A DNA stretch of 64,000 nucleotides from Andalucia godoyi. Its lineage: Eukaryota > Discoba > Jakobea > Jakobida > Andaluciidae. Within the stretch, counting starts at the first letter, position 1. Each line of letters begins with the position of its first letter. Under the pieces are notes generated by a model. It searched no databases. It had not been told where the DNA came from and worked only from the letters and a program-made list of their open reading frames with translations. The stretch is from the NCBI GenBank assembly GCA_009859145.1, contig VRVR01000013.1, forward strand, positions 248,001 through 312,000, in the 5' to 3' direction. Below are positions 10,477-20,084 of the stretch, in pieces. The translations under genes were made by a program, and so were the position numbers.

Positions 10477-11367
10477 TGTAAAAACGCTTACTTTCTCTCA
10501 CCCGCTTCTGCCACCACCGCAGCGGTGTAAGAAGAATTTGTGCAGAGTACGTCTGGCACCATCGTGATAGCACCCAGTAACAATCTGTTTTCGCACACCC
10601 GAGTCTCGAGTCTGGAGACATCCCGCATCCGTCATCTTTTATGCTTGGGTGAAAGAATCGAAAATCGAGGCACTTTCCCCAGAGCAATCCGGCTGTCTAA
10701 AAACAAACAAACAAACAACAGCAACAACAACAACAAAACCATCCTTCTACCGCTCGCCAAAACATGCATCATTATTGATCATCATCGGCTAAGCTGTCAC
10801 CGAAGACAGATCCAAGCCACATGTTTTTGTTTTTGCTTTTTATTTGGGAGAACACCAACTCTTTAATGCAGATTGCTCTGCACCAAAGGGTCATCGCAAC
10901 CACGAGTTCCTTGGGTTCTCGGTATCTTCGGGCATGGCCGGTTTGAGTTTTTTGGGAAGATTCCCCTTTGGAACCATGCGATGTTTTCTGTCTTTGATGA
11001 AAGGTGCTGCTTGAGGGTTCGATTATAAAACACAAACAAACAGAAAACAAATAGAAAGAATAAAACGTGAAGAATGAAAGAAGTACTAGACTTGACTACG
11101 GTAAGAAAATCGTAGTGTTTGCTGTTCCGCGTTGATACACAAAGCTGTCAGCCGTAGTCCACGCAACGGACGTTATTTCTTTCTTCTCTTTTGCTTTCTT
11201 GGTTCGCAAATATGAACAGCATATGTGTTTGGGTGTTTGTTTGTTCTATTTATTAATTTGATTTAGCTTAATTTTTTTTTGTTTTGCAAAGCCATTCCCC
11301 CATCTCTCTCTTTCTCTCACAGCATCCTTCTTCAATTCACGGGGGCATATTTATCAGTGTGGAGAAA
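10477..11367. other. 891-bp intergenic region between ECM29 and the PH-CLU gene
   Basis: Contains a CAA/ACA-rich stretch (10695-10738) and T-rich DNA before the PH-CLU start. A possible reverse-strand terminal exon at 10891-11022 is listed separately. No tRNA or other RNA gene was recognised: a GGTTCGATT box near 11016-11024 has no tRNA fold around it. Confidence 0.4.
10891..11022 (-). CDS. Possible 3' exon of a small unannotated protein
   Basis: A reverse-strand frame of about 43 codons ends at TGA (10891-10893). It encodes a protein-like C-terminus with AAPFIKDRKHR, NLPKKLKPAMPEDTE and NPRNSWLR. Amino-acid use is balanced and unlike random frames here. An in-frame stop lies at 11023-11025, with AG acceptor candidates at 11010 and 11007. 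A spliced upstream exon is therefore expected, but I could not place it with confidence. An unspliced start at the internal ATG would give only about 25 residues. Family unknown. Confidence 0.28.
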   Translation of the reverse strand, partial: SNPQAAPFIKDRKHRMVPKGNLPKKLKPAMPEDTENPRNSWLR

Positions 11368-14300
11368 ATGGAAGATCTTCGCAAGGAAGCGCTTGTGCGG
11401 AAGTATGCACAGCTGTGGCGTCGAAACGTCATGAAGAAGCTAGGAAAGCTCCCGGCACAAGCTCTTAATCCCTTTCGAAGCAATAAGGAAGCCTCTGCGT
11501 TTTCGTTTCTTGATTTCTTGCAATCACAAGCTTCCAAATCTGCGGATCAGAGGCCGATGCCCACTATCCAAGGATATCTGGAGCGTGCATTCGGAGGAGC
11601 TTTTAAGTCATTCAAAAGAAGGCTGGTTCGTATTGGTCTCGATCCAGATAAGAAACGGCTAGAGATTATTCGGGATGACGCCAAAGTTGTTAAAGTTGAA
11701 AAAGCGTACATAATGGATGCCGCGGTTGTTTCAGATGTTGCTTCCAACAAGTATAAAGGCCACCCTTTGGTAGTGTCAGTGACGTTTGCGCAAGGGAACG
11801 AGAAGGTCTACCTGGCATTTGAAGGCATCGAAGAAAAGAGAAATTGGTTTCGAGTCCTGAAGCTTTATTCAAAACAAGGAAACCTTACGCATCCTTTGAT
11901 TGATATATCCGAGGAGGAAATTACAGAGTTTGCGTGCGCGGATATGGATCCTTTGGCCGATGATACACAGTTCGTGGCGCCTGACGATGCTTCGCTGATT
12001 TCTCCAACCTCGCAATATTCAATGTCATCCAATAATGTTCCCTTTTCTCCCGGTCCACCGTCGAATACGTCGCAAGTGCAGAATAAGGAGACCAAGCAAC
12101 TAGGAAAGGCCTCAGCAACACCAGAAGAAATTGTTCGAAATTATCATTCCGAGTTCTGGAGCGTTTTCGACCGCCCGGAATCCAGTTTCAGAGATTCTGT
12201 TTCCAAAGGCCTCGAACTCAATGAAATTATGGGGGCGTTTGTTGCTTACGCGACAAGACTGTGTGAGATGCTTGTAGATCAGCTCTGTGTTCCTGAAACC
12301 GCACGAGAGTTTCCTCGGTACATGACGGCTTTTCCTGGAGAATCCGACGATTCTATATATGACATCATGGACACACGCACCGGTGTGGTTATACGATTTG
12401 ACCCCGGTGATGTCCTTTTGAAGAGTGCAGATTCTCTGCTGCCTTACGAACTGTCTTCTAGGTTGATGGGTATGGAGATCCGATCCAACACTGCTTTTCT
12501 GCATGCCATGAAACCCGGAACACCACTGCGAGTGCCCCTTCTTTGTCTTGTGGACTTCAAGGGCCATCGTTGCATGTGTACTGCCGGGTCCCCTTTCAAT
12601 CCAGAAACAAACATGGTGTACGGGTTCATGGAAGATCAAACGTACGTCTCCAAAGCAGAGCCGCGATACCTGATGCGCGTCTTATGCAAGAAAATCAATC
12701 TTGCGCGGCATTTTGTGTTCCTTGATCCTGAAAGACCAACGAAAATCTGTACGAGTATTGAGACGCAAGTGTTCATCGGACAGGATGGCAAGTATTATCT
12801 TGTGCATGCGGGGCGATGCTACCCACCGGACGCGTCCTACCCTCTTGTTGATGGGGGTGATCCGTCAAATGTTTCGCCGCAACGTAATGGCCTGGTGCAC
12901 ACTCGCGTTCTGCGTCCAGAATTGGTGTCATCTTTCCAGAACCCATTGTCATCGGATGCATTTCGCAATGTCGGTGGTGACGCGCCTGATCGAGTGGAGA
13001 TGAACACACGTGTGCGACAGGCATCGCTGTTCCTGCACGATGTGGTCATCGCGAATTTCATCACGTGCCTTGACGATTCGAGCACCGTGGATGAGTGGTC
13101 CCTGGGTGCTCTTGGAATGACAGCCTCCAACGAGAAGGCCTTTTCTTTTTCTCCAGTGGACGTGTACGACGGTGCAATCTTGACAAAACGTATGCACGAA
13201 GCGGGTATCAATATGCGGTATCTCGGCTTGATTGCGAAGCGGACCAAATTACCTCATATTCGACAAATTGCAGAAATCGAAATGATCTCCAGGGTTCTCA
13301 AGCGCGAGCACAGTCGGCTACTGCGAGAGCTGGTTACTGTGCGTGCTGCGGAGTTTTATGATTTCGGAGCATCAGACTTTGATGCTCAGTTCTACGGCAC
13401 TCCACAACAACGAGTTCACGAGGAACTGATTTCAGCGACCGTCGATTTCTTCAATCTCGTCTTGGGGAATTCTATGGAAACGGTGCCTTATTGGACTGAC
13501 CAAATTGTGAAGTTTGTCCAGCGGAAGTTCAACTATACCATCAGCAAGCCCGCTGAGATCTATACTTATGCATTGTTCTTGTCTCTGCAAAGGCAGCTCG
13601 GAGTGCTGTTTGTTGCAAAGGCGTCATATGACTTTTCGGCTTCCTTTGATCCTGTTGTCCAATCGGATTTCGTCAAGTTTGTATCCCGCGTCAAGTACAT
13701 GAATCACGGAGCTCTGTTTGTGGATCGACTGAAATCGAAGCTTCCGTATTATTTGCAAGAATCTCGTTTTAACGAGGCCTTGCAGGTGTACAACATTGCA
13801 CTTTCAAACGTCCGTCAAATGGAAGGATTGGCGTCTGTCGACAGCGCTCTTCTTCTCAATGACATTTCTCGCGTGCTGTTCTTGTACGGCTTTCCGGATG
13901 TTGGATTCTCGTTTCTGCGCTTGTCTTTAGGTCTTTTGCGGAAGTGCAATGCTCATCTCTCTCTGCATACAATTCTGTTGTTTTGCACTGCCGGACGAAT
14001 GCATCAGAATATCCATTTCCTATCTGTGGATCATTGCATTTCGTTTTCGCTGAAATTGGTCCAGCTTTGTAGTGGATTCGAGCTGTTCCCCTTGATGATC
14101 AAGTTGTATTTGTGCATTGTTCAAGGAGATCCCGCGAATCGGCTTGGTAGAAACTTTGAATATCTTCGAGCAGCTCTGAAGGTGTCGGAGACTTGTCTGG
14201 GACGCAACCACCCGGTTTCTGGAATGTTGTACGAAAAACTGGGCGCTCTCTACTTGAATGGAGGGCAGTTTATTTCCGAGGCGGTTACGCTCTTCAAGAA

Positions 14301-15630
14301 GTCCCTGCAGATTCACTCGGACTACAAAGCCGAGATATCAAAACTTCGCGGCGGGTTTTCGGATGCCCATATTTTGAGCGGTATTGATTTAAGCCTGGAT
14401 GATGTTTACGAAAAGTTTGCCGAGGCGCTATTCCTCTCTGGTGCGAAATCGGAGTCGATTTCCATGATGGAGCGCTGCGTGAAGATCCGAGAAGAGAAGT
14501 TCGGTCCGTCTCACAAGAAGACCGTTGAATCTCTGCAAAGGCTGGCGGTCGTGTGCGATGTGTGTGGCGACATGCGAAAAGCCATTGCATGTCGGGAGAA
14601 TCTCCTTCTTGTTCTGAAGTTGATTATCCAGAGCATACAGGATCGCCAGATCAAAGTCCGCGCTTACGGCAAAGCGGCAATCAAGACTTCAGATGGGTAC
14701 GTTGTGGAGAGCGATGACGATGTCGACGACGCCGAAGTTGAAAAGATTGTAATGCTGATGCGATCCCCAAGGTCCCCTTCTCGACAGTCCCCTGGCAAAT
14801 CTGTCGCCGCCATGTATAGTCCGTACCGTCGATTGGAACAAATGGCCGATCCCGATGCAGATCTGCTGGAGCCTGCTCAGGAGGATGCTGCGCAAGGCAC
14901 CGGCACCCAAGCCAATATAGCAGGCAGCAACCAGCCTGCACAATCTCGTCCAGCAAACGCCGCAGCGGTTGGCACAGACGTGTTTCGTCGCCAGAATAGC
15001 GTGCTTACTGACGAAGAGCTCCCGGAAAAGTTTCGAAATCGCCTACGAGAACTTGATGAACAAAGAAAGTCCATTTTGGAGCAGGTTCGTCGAGAGACTG
15101 CCACAATCTTGAAAATCCAAGTCGACTATTTACCACTCGATCAGCGCGCCATGGTCGAATCCGCCGTGTCATATTGTGAAGGCAACCCGATTGCAGCATC
15201 GTATGTCAAAGAAATAATGTCAGATCTGTATGATACTTCACCCTCGGCAGTTTTGTTTCGGACAATTGAAAAGGTGAACTTGCTGGACAACTCATCGTCG
15301 CCTGCGGGATACCCGGCTAACGCGGATGAAGATCGCAGGTTTTCGAATCCTCTATTTTCTTCATCTTCCGATGTCCGAGTGTATCCGCGTGACGCCCCCT
15401 TTTGGAACACCTACCGCAGTGATAACAGTTTCTTGGACACCATCAGGCCACTGTACGAAAAGCTTGCTGTTTTGTTCATGTTGGGCCACAACCTGAACAT
15501 CAAAGTTTACAGGCGTGTGCAGGTCTCCGACACATGGAACGACGACGGTTCACCGACGGGTTTGGATGGTTTCCCGTTCCCTGGAGAAGGAGCTCCGGTT
15601 GATCAGCCTGATAGCTGGCGGCAATCTTAA
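11368..15630 (+). CDS. PH-CLU-TPR protein (CLU-related, with N-terminal PH domain)
   Basis: The 1420-aa protein starts MEDLRKEALVRKYAQLW. Residues about 66-173 look like a pleckstrin homology domain (IQGYLERAFGGAFKSFKRRL, ending FEGIEEKRNWFRVLKLYSK). A CLU-type domain follows (about 280-480: LLCLVDFKGHRCMCTAGSPF, MVYGFMEDQTYV, KICTSIETQVFIGQDGKYYL). A helical middle and TPR-like repeats come next (GRNHPVSGMLYEKLGALYLN, LFLSGAKSESISMMERCVKI, FGPSHKKTVESLQRLAVV), then an acidic/disordered tail with a short coiled coil. Classical CLU/CLUH proteins bind mRNAs for mitochondrial proteins and keep mitochondria dispersed, but lack a PH domain. Here the PH domain suggests phosphoinositide binding (inference). 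The frame is open upstream of 11368 with no other ATG. Function relative to true CLUH is uncertain. Confidence 0.78.
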   Translation: MEDLRKEALVRKYAQLWRRNVMKKLGKLPAQALNPFRSNKEASAFSFLDFLQSQASKSADQRPMPTIQGYLERAFGGAFKSFKRRLVRIGLDPDKKRLEIIRDDAKVVKVEKAYIMDAAVVSDVASNKYKGHPLVVSVTFAQGNEKVYLAFEGIEEKRNWFRVLKLYSKQGNLTHPLIDISEEEITEFACADMDPLADDTQFVAPDDASLISPTSQYSMSSNNVPFSPGPPSNTSQVQNKETKQLGKASATPEEIVRNYHSEFWSVFDRPESSFRDSVSKGLELNEIMGAFVAYATRLCEMLVDQLCVPETAREFPRYMTAFPGESDDSIYDIMDTRTGVVIRFDPGDVLLKSADSLLPYELSSRLMGMEIRSNTAFLHAMKPGTPLRVPLLCLVDFKGHRCMCTAGSPFNPETNMVYGFMEDQTYVSKAEPRYLMRVLCKKINLARHFVFLDPERPTKICTSIETQVFIGQDGKYYLVHAGRCYPPDASYPLVDGGDPSNVSPQRNGLVHTRVLRPELVSSFQNPLSSDAFRNVGGDAPDRVEMNTRVRQASLFLHDVVIANFITCLDDSSTVDEWSLGALGMTASNEKAFSFSPVDVYDGAILTKRMHEAGINMRYLGLIAKRTKLPHIRQIAEIEMISRVLKREHSRLLRELVTVRAAEFYDFGASDFDAQFYGTPQQRVHEELISATVDFFNLVLGNSMETVPYWTDQIVKFVQRKFNYTISKPAEIYTYALFLSLQRQLGVLFVAKASYDFSASFDPVVQSDFVKFVSRVKYMNHGALFVDRLKSKLPYYLQESRFNEALQVYNIALSNVRQMEGLASVDSALLLNDISRVLFLYGFPDVGFSFLRLSLGLLRKCNAHLSLHTILLFCTAGRMHQNIHFLSVDHCISFSLKLVQLCSGFELFPLMIKLYLCIVQGDPANRLGRNFEYLRAALKVSETCLGRNHPVSGMLYEKLGALYLNGGQFISEAVTLFKKSLQIHSDYKAEISKLRGGFSDAHILSGIDLSLDDVYEKFAEALFLSGAKSESISMMERCVKIREEKFGPSHKKTVESLQRLAVVCDVCGDMRKAIACRENLLLVLKLIIQSIQDRQIKVRAYGKAAIKTSDGYVVESDDDVDDAEVEKIVMLMRSPRSPSRQSPGKSVAAMYSPYRRLEQMADPDADLLEPAQEDAAQGTGTQANIAGSNQPAQSRPANAAAVGTDVFRRQNSVLTDEELPEKFRNRLRELDEQRKSILEQVRRETATILKIQVDYLPLDQRAMVESAVSYCEGNPIAASYVKEIMSDLYDTSPSAVLFRTIEKVNLLDNSSSPAGYPANADEDRRFSNPLFSSSSDVRVYPRDAPFWNTYRSDNSFLDTIRPLYEKLAVLFMLGHNLNIKVYRRVQVSDTWNDDGSPTGLDGFPFPGEGAPVDQPDSWRQS

Positions 15631-15837
15631 TCAAAATAAATCAAACGGTATGTCGACGTCGTTGTCATTGTCGTTGTCGTTCCTCTGTAGTCTGCAGATC
15701 TGTCAGAGGAAAAAGTGGAGGAGAAATGAAGAGAGAGAAAATGGTGAAAGCCTGGGCAAAAGATCGAGATGATGCTGCTTTACAGAGAAACAACAAACAA
15801 ACAAACAAAAAAGAAAAAGAAAAAAGAATGCGCCTTG

Positions 15838-17718
15838 TCAGGCAGAGCGAATGGCCGCAGCAGCTTCTGCTCGCAACTTCGCAATCTGTTCCGCAAGGAT
15901 GCCATCCGCATCAATTACGTGCTGCTCGGGAAGTTGAGCAGCGGTGCCTTGTACGCCATCAATGTGTCGGAGAGACCCTGAGCGAGGGATGTCTTCGATC
16001 CACTCGCCATCATATCGTTGTCCGGCAGACATGTACACATACACGCCAGGGCCGTGCTTCAAATCACGGAACCAATGGCCTTCGTAGTAATCCCCGTTCG
16101 ATTTGACGATTGTTCCAAATCCATTTCGTACGCCCTCGAACCACTGGCCTTCGTATTTGTCCCCGTTGTGATAATAAAACGTGCCTTGCCCTTCTCGCAG
16201 ACCCTTGTGAAACTCGCCTTCATAGATCTCGCCCGATTCGTAATATTCTGTCCCGTGGCGTTCGTAATAGCCCTCAACAAACCCACCTTTGTATATCCGG
16301 ATCCAAGCATGAGCGTTCTTTGGATGCTTCTTGAATAACACTCCCTGTCCGTGCCTCTTTCCGTTCTTGAACTGGCCTTCATACTTGAGATCTCCTGCTA
16401 TTTCTGTGCCCTGTCCATGTTTAGAGTTTTCGTTCCATTGTCCCTTGTAGATTGTCTTTTGCGGTCCGCCGTCACTTCCAATCTTGCGTGAACGTGTTGG
16501 AATAAAGACTGCCGCATGCGATCCATGTTTCCTTGCTAGAACGTCCCTCTTCTTCCAAAGCCTGCCTTCCGCATCTCTTGGAAATGGTCTTTCCATCGAG
16601 CTGAAGCCATAGCCAGACCCTCGTGCAGACAAATATGCTTCGGCAGCCGCATCATCACCGGGAAGATCATTTAGTAGCTCCTCCTCCTGGTCGGCAGCCG
16701 CATGTCTGTACGTTGCTTGGAACACAGATTCGAGTTGCTGAAGCCGTTCCTCTTCTTCAGTGGCAGGAGCTCCGTCCGCCAAATGTATCCCGGAATATGA
16801 ACCTCCTGCGCCTCTTCCATTCCCTCTGGCAACCTGTTCACGCAAAGCATTGAGTTTTGCAACATCTTGTCCATACTGTGTGAGTTCTCTGGACGGTTGG
16901 GCATCGACTGCAAACTGGCGCACTGCTCGGAGTCCATTCACCAGAACGTCGTAAGACTCGTGGTAAAATGCACTAGTTGGAGGAAGAGCCGCAATGACAG
17001 TGGTAAGATATGGAGTTGGATTCATGATGATGCTCTTTGTGATCTGCGAAGAATGCAGCTCTGTCGAAAGCGCTGCTGTTCCCTTCTTGACATCCACGAG
17101 TCGGATTTCACCGCATCGAATGTACTCGGGAGTTGCTGCGTCGTACACTGAAACTCGAATGGCAATCGCGGAGTGCCATGACTCCTGAGCATGCGTAGCG
17201 GCTTCATCAAACGAGTCGAACAAGTCATCTGCGGTGGGACACTCTCGAAACGAACAGCGGTCGATTCCCTTAACTCGGATCTCCTGGCCTTGCGAAGGAG
17301 CCAGAAGATCATGGAAGCGCGTTGAGGCGCCCTGCGTATGAGTCTGGTACGCCGAGAACTCCACACGTGCAGAAATGTGCTTTTCAGCAATCTCATCATA
17401 GATATCCGACACAAGTCGAGAGAATGCTCCGGGATCTTCGTACGTCCCATACATCCAGTTCATTGCATTCAGATACACGAATGCCGATGAAAATCCCTGA
17501 AACAAAAGATCGATCACTGGATAAACGGTCTGCTCATAAACCTCTTCCTGATGCGGAGACCCAGAAAAGACGCAGTCAACGTCCACGACTTCAGAGGCAT
17601 TCGATCTGTATATAGCTATTTGTGTGCGCGACAGCTCCAAAGAAAGCTCGACATTGTCCTTGATTTCCTCCGGAGTCGGGGCCCGCACAACCACACAAGA
17701 CCGTATATGCGACTCCAT
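15838..17718 (-). CDS. Kinesin-like pseudomotor fused to MORN repeats
   Basis: 626 aa from ATG at 17718. Residues about 1-300 have a kinesin motor layout: SCVVVRAPTPEE at the start, VFSGSPHQEEVYEQTVYPVI where kinesins have VFxxxxxQxxVY, LVDVKKG where switch II LVDLAGSE should be, and PYLTTVIAALPPTSAFYHES like the region before the neck. The P-loop GQTGSGKT is replaced by YLNAMNWMYGT, so ATP hydrolysis is unlikely. After an acidic linker, seven MORN repeats follow (YKGQWNENSKHGQG, YEGQFKNGKRHGQG, YEGEFHKGLREGQG, YEGQWFEGVRNGFG, YEGHWFRDLKHGPG and two weaker ones). MORN repeats are common in ciliary and membrane-linked scaffolds. A cytoskeletal or ciliary scaffold is inferred. It is divergent from the coiled-coil gene at 18120 and convergent with the PH-CLU gene. 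Confidence 0.8.
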   Translation of the reverse strand: MESHIRSCVVVRAPTPEEIKDNVELSLELSRTQIAIYRSNASEVVDVDCVFSGSPHQEEVYEQTVYPVIDLLFQGFSSAFVYLNAMNWMYGTYEDPGAFSRLVSDIYDEIAEKHISARVEFSAYQTHTQGASTRFHDLLAPSQGQEIRVKGIDRCSFRECPTADDLFDSFDEAATHAQESWHSAIAIRVSVYDAATPEYIRCGEIRLVDVKKGTAALSTELHSSQITKSIIMNPTPYLTTVIAALPPTSAFYHESYDVLVNGLRAVRQFAVDAQPSRELTQYGQDVAKLNALREQVARGNGRGAGGSYSGIHLADGAPATEEEERLQQLESVFQATYRHAAADQEEELLNDLPGDDAAAEAYLSARGSGYGFSSMERPFPRDAEGRLWKKRDVLARKHGSHAAVFIPTRSRKIGSDGGPQKTIYKGQWNENSKHGQGTEIAGDLKYEGQFKNGKRHGQGVLFKKHPKNAHAWIRIYKGGFVEGYYERHGTEYYESGEIYEGEFHKGLREGQGTFYYHNGDKYEGQWFEGVRNGFGTIVKSNGDYYEGHWFRDLKHGPGVYVYMSAGQRYDGEWIEDIPRSGSLRHIDGVQGTAAQLPEQHVIDADGILAEQIAKLRAEAAAAIRSA

Positions 17719-18119
17719 GACTACGTACACGATTTTCGCGGGAAATTAAAAACATGAAAATAATTATTATTATAAACTGAAAGAAGTAAAAAATATATAA
17801 ACAAATTAGAACAAATAAAATATAGGAAAAACCTTTTCCACGAATTGTCGGTTTGGCCAACCTGACTTAGCATCAAGCCAAAGAAATCAGAAGCCAGACT
17901 TTATTGCGTTTTATTTCATAGGATTCCAAACAGTTTCGTCAAGATAATTAAAATGAAATAAAACGCAATAAGAACAGTTCAAAAGTTTGCCAACGGCACG
18001 CACCCCAAGTTTGAAGTTTGCTCGTTTTATTAATTTTCTTTCTGTTTCATTTTTTTCTTTCTTTCTTCATTTTGACTTTTGTTACTGGTTTTTGAATTCG
18101 AAGCTGTGAGCCAGGAATT
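17719..18119. promoter_or_regulatory. Divergent promoter region with a perfect inverted repeat
   Basis: The 401-bp AT-rich spacer between two outward-pointing starts holds the 19-bp inverted repeat listed at 17901-17971. No TATA or initiator consensus can be fixed. Confidence 0.4.
17901..17971. repeat. 19-bp perfect inverted repeat, 33-nt spacer
   Basis: The arm ttattgcgttttatttcat (17901-17919) reappears exactly inverted at 17953-17971. With a 33-nt loop it can form a hairpin or cruciform, or be a two-sided binding site. It could also be the remains of a tiny inverted-repeat element. Confidence 0.75.
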
Positions 18120-18480
18120 ATGGCGGAAACACGTATTCGGGCTCTTCAAGAAGAGTTCTCCGAGTTGCAGCGGCAGCATGATGAAACGAAGCGGTTGTTT
18201 CTCGAATCGTGCATTTTGGTCGATCATTTGCGAGAGGCCAGTAGGAAAAAGGATGCTAGAATTGCAAAGCTGGAAGCGGATCTTGCGCGAATGTATGATG
18301 AGCACCAAATGGAGCTGCAGGTTGTGCAAGAGGAAAAGAACACAGAAGGTATGTCACCATCTCGCTTGCTCTTTTTTCCTTTAGTTTGTTGCGTGCAATA
18401 TCAAATTGGGGGGTTGGTTTTTGGGTTGATCGTGGTTTTTGCCAGTCGCTTTTGTTGCTTACTTTAATTTGATTTGATTT

Positions 18481-18514
<34 letters not shown>

Positions 18515-19738
18515 CATTTTATTTTTAATTTTATTATTATCATTAATTACTTGATCATTTGATTGTCTGCAGAGTCCCACATTCATCACAACTTGCGAAA
18601 GCTGCAGTTGGAGATTGAGCGATTGCAGGACGAGAACTCCGTGTTGCAAGGATATGAGGAAGAAAACGGAGTTCTTCGGAATATGGTTGATGAAATGCAG
18701 AGGAAGGTGGCGGTTATGGAAGAGGAGAATGCGAAAGGTAAGAGCCTGATGCAACAGGAAGTGTCTCGGATTCGAACCGTCCTTGAATCTGAGTACAAGT
18801 CCATGTTAAAGGAGTTTGAAAAGCAGTCTCGTGCGAATGCTGAAAAGACAGTGTATCAGGAATCTGTGACAGCTGCCGATCGGTCGCAGCAGCTATCGCA
18901 AGCCTTGACAAAACAAAATGAGAACTTGGAAGACTTGCTGAAAAGATTTGTGCGCATTGAGCAGGACTATGATCGTCTAAAAACTGAGAGAGATCTTGAT
19001 CAAGGTCAGTCCGAAATGCATGCGCAGATGTATGTTCAGTTAAAGAGCAAGCTGAACGCCTCAGAGCAACGAGTTGCCGACCTTGAGCAGTCCTTGCAGT
19101 CCACTCGGGTTGAGAGGTCGTCGGTGGAGCTGTTGTTTGCCGAGAGAGAGGCCCTCATTGCGGAACGAGAATCACTGAAGGCACGGCTGGACAAGTCAAA
19201 GGATCGAGCTCGAAAGTGGAGGTCCATGTATGAAGAGTGTATTAAGAATTCTGGACCGACTACTCCGTCTTCTCCTTTGAAAGACAAGAGAAGCGCATCC
19301 AGCCACTCAGAAGTCCGAGAGTCCGTGGACGACGACAACGTTTCCTTCATCCTTCCGAAACCTTCCAAGAACGATGTGTTGAGAGCGCGGTATGAAAAGA
19401 AGATGCAGCAGGAAATGCAAGAAAAGTCTTCCGTTTTGCGATCGATTTGGAACTCGTCGATGATTCATGTTCCCTCTGTTGAAGTGCCAGCGCAACAAGA
19501 GGACAGTGGCCATCTTCTCAGATCGACATCGCCACCTTCCCAATCCGAAGGTGAGAAAACCCGAATGTACGAACAACAATCGATTCCGGTATCACTGGCT
19601 GCAAAGCAGCTGGATTCTGAGCTGAGCGTTTTGAGCAAACATTCCGGGAAGCGACAACGCGTGCTTGAGAACAGAGAGAAGTTGTCCGCATCCAGCGCTC
19701 AACGGTTTGGTCTTTCTGGAGTCAGTCTTCAAAAGTAG
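18120..19738 (+). CDS. Coiled-coil protein of unknown function (two exons)
   Basis: Exon 1 (18120-18348) starts MAETRIRALQEEFSELQRQ. A 224-nt intron (18349-18572, gtatgt...ctgcag) joins it in phase 1 to exon 2 (18573-19738), giving 464 aa. Residues 1 to about 240 are almost continuous heptad coiled coil (LEIERLQDENSVLQGYEEEN, LEQSLQSTRVERSSVELLFA, ESLKARLDKSKDRARKW). The last 200 residues are Ser-rich and probably disordered, ending in RFGLSGVSLQK. No enzymatic motif is present. Such proteins are often centrosomal, basal-body or Golgi tethers, but nothing here decides which. The intron contains ten GAT repeats. Confidence 0.75.
18485..18514. repeat. (GAT)10 microsatellite in an intron
   Basis: Ten perfect GAT units lie inside the intron of the coiled-coil gene and are followed by an AT-rich stretch. 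Confidence 0.9.
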
Positions 19739-20084
19739 ACGCCCATCGAGGTCCGCGTGTATCATTCAATTTACAATGTGTGCTATTTATTAATTTATGC
19801 ATTAATTTGTTTGTTTGTTTGTTTGTTTGTTTATTTGTTTATTTGTGTAACCATAATAAAAAATAAATCGAAGAGGAAGAATTCGGACCGACATCTGTGC
19901 TTTCATGCTATCTGCACTCGACTCGGATGCTGCGACAAATCACCTCCCAAAAACGGCCGAAAATGCGGAGGTCGTCTGTTTGCTTCCCGCAGCATTCTGA
20001 TCAGTTATCTGCCTGTCCATCTGTCTTGTCTGTCCGGGGGTTGTTTTGTCTCGGGCAGCAGGATTTCATTTTTCTTGTGCGACT
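19739..20084. other. Intergenic region with TTTG repeat
   Basis: Between the coiled-coil gene stop and the S28 peptidase start. It has a TTTG/TTTA tetranucleotide run (about 19806-19846) and an AATAAA-like tail at 19855-19867 that could serve polyadenylation of the upstream gene. No gene seen. Confidence 0.5.

Noticed and set aside
11006-11030. tRNA-like B box (ggttcgatt)
   Set aside because: No A box, anticodon arm or acceptor pairing around it.
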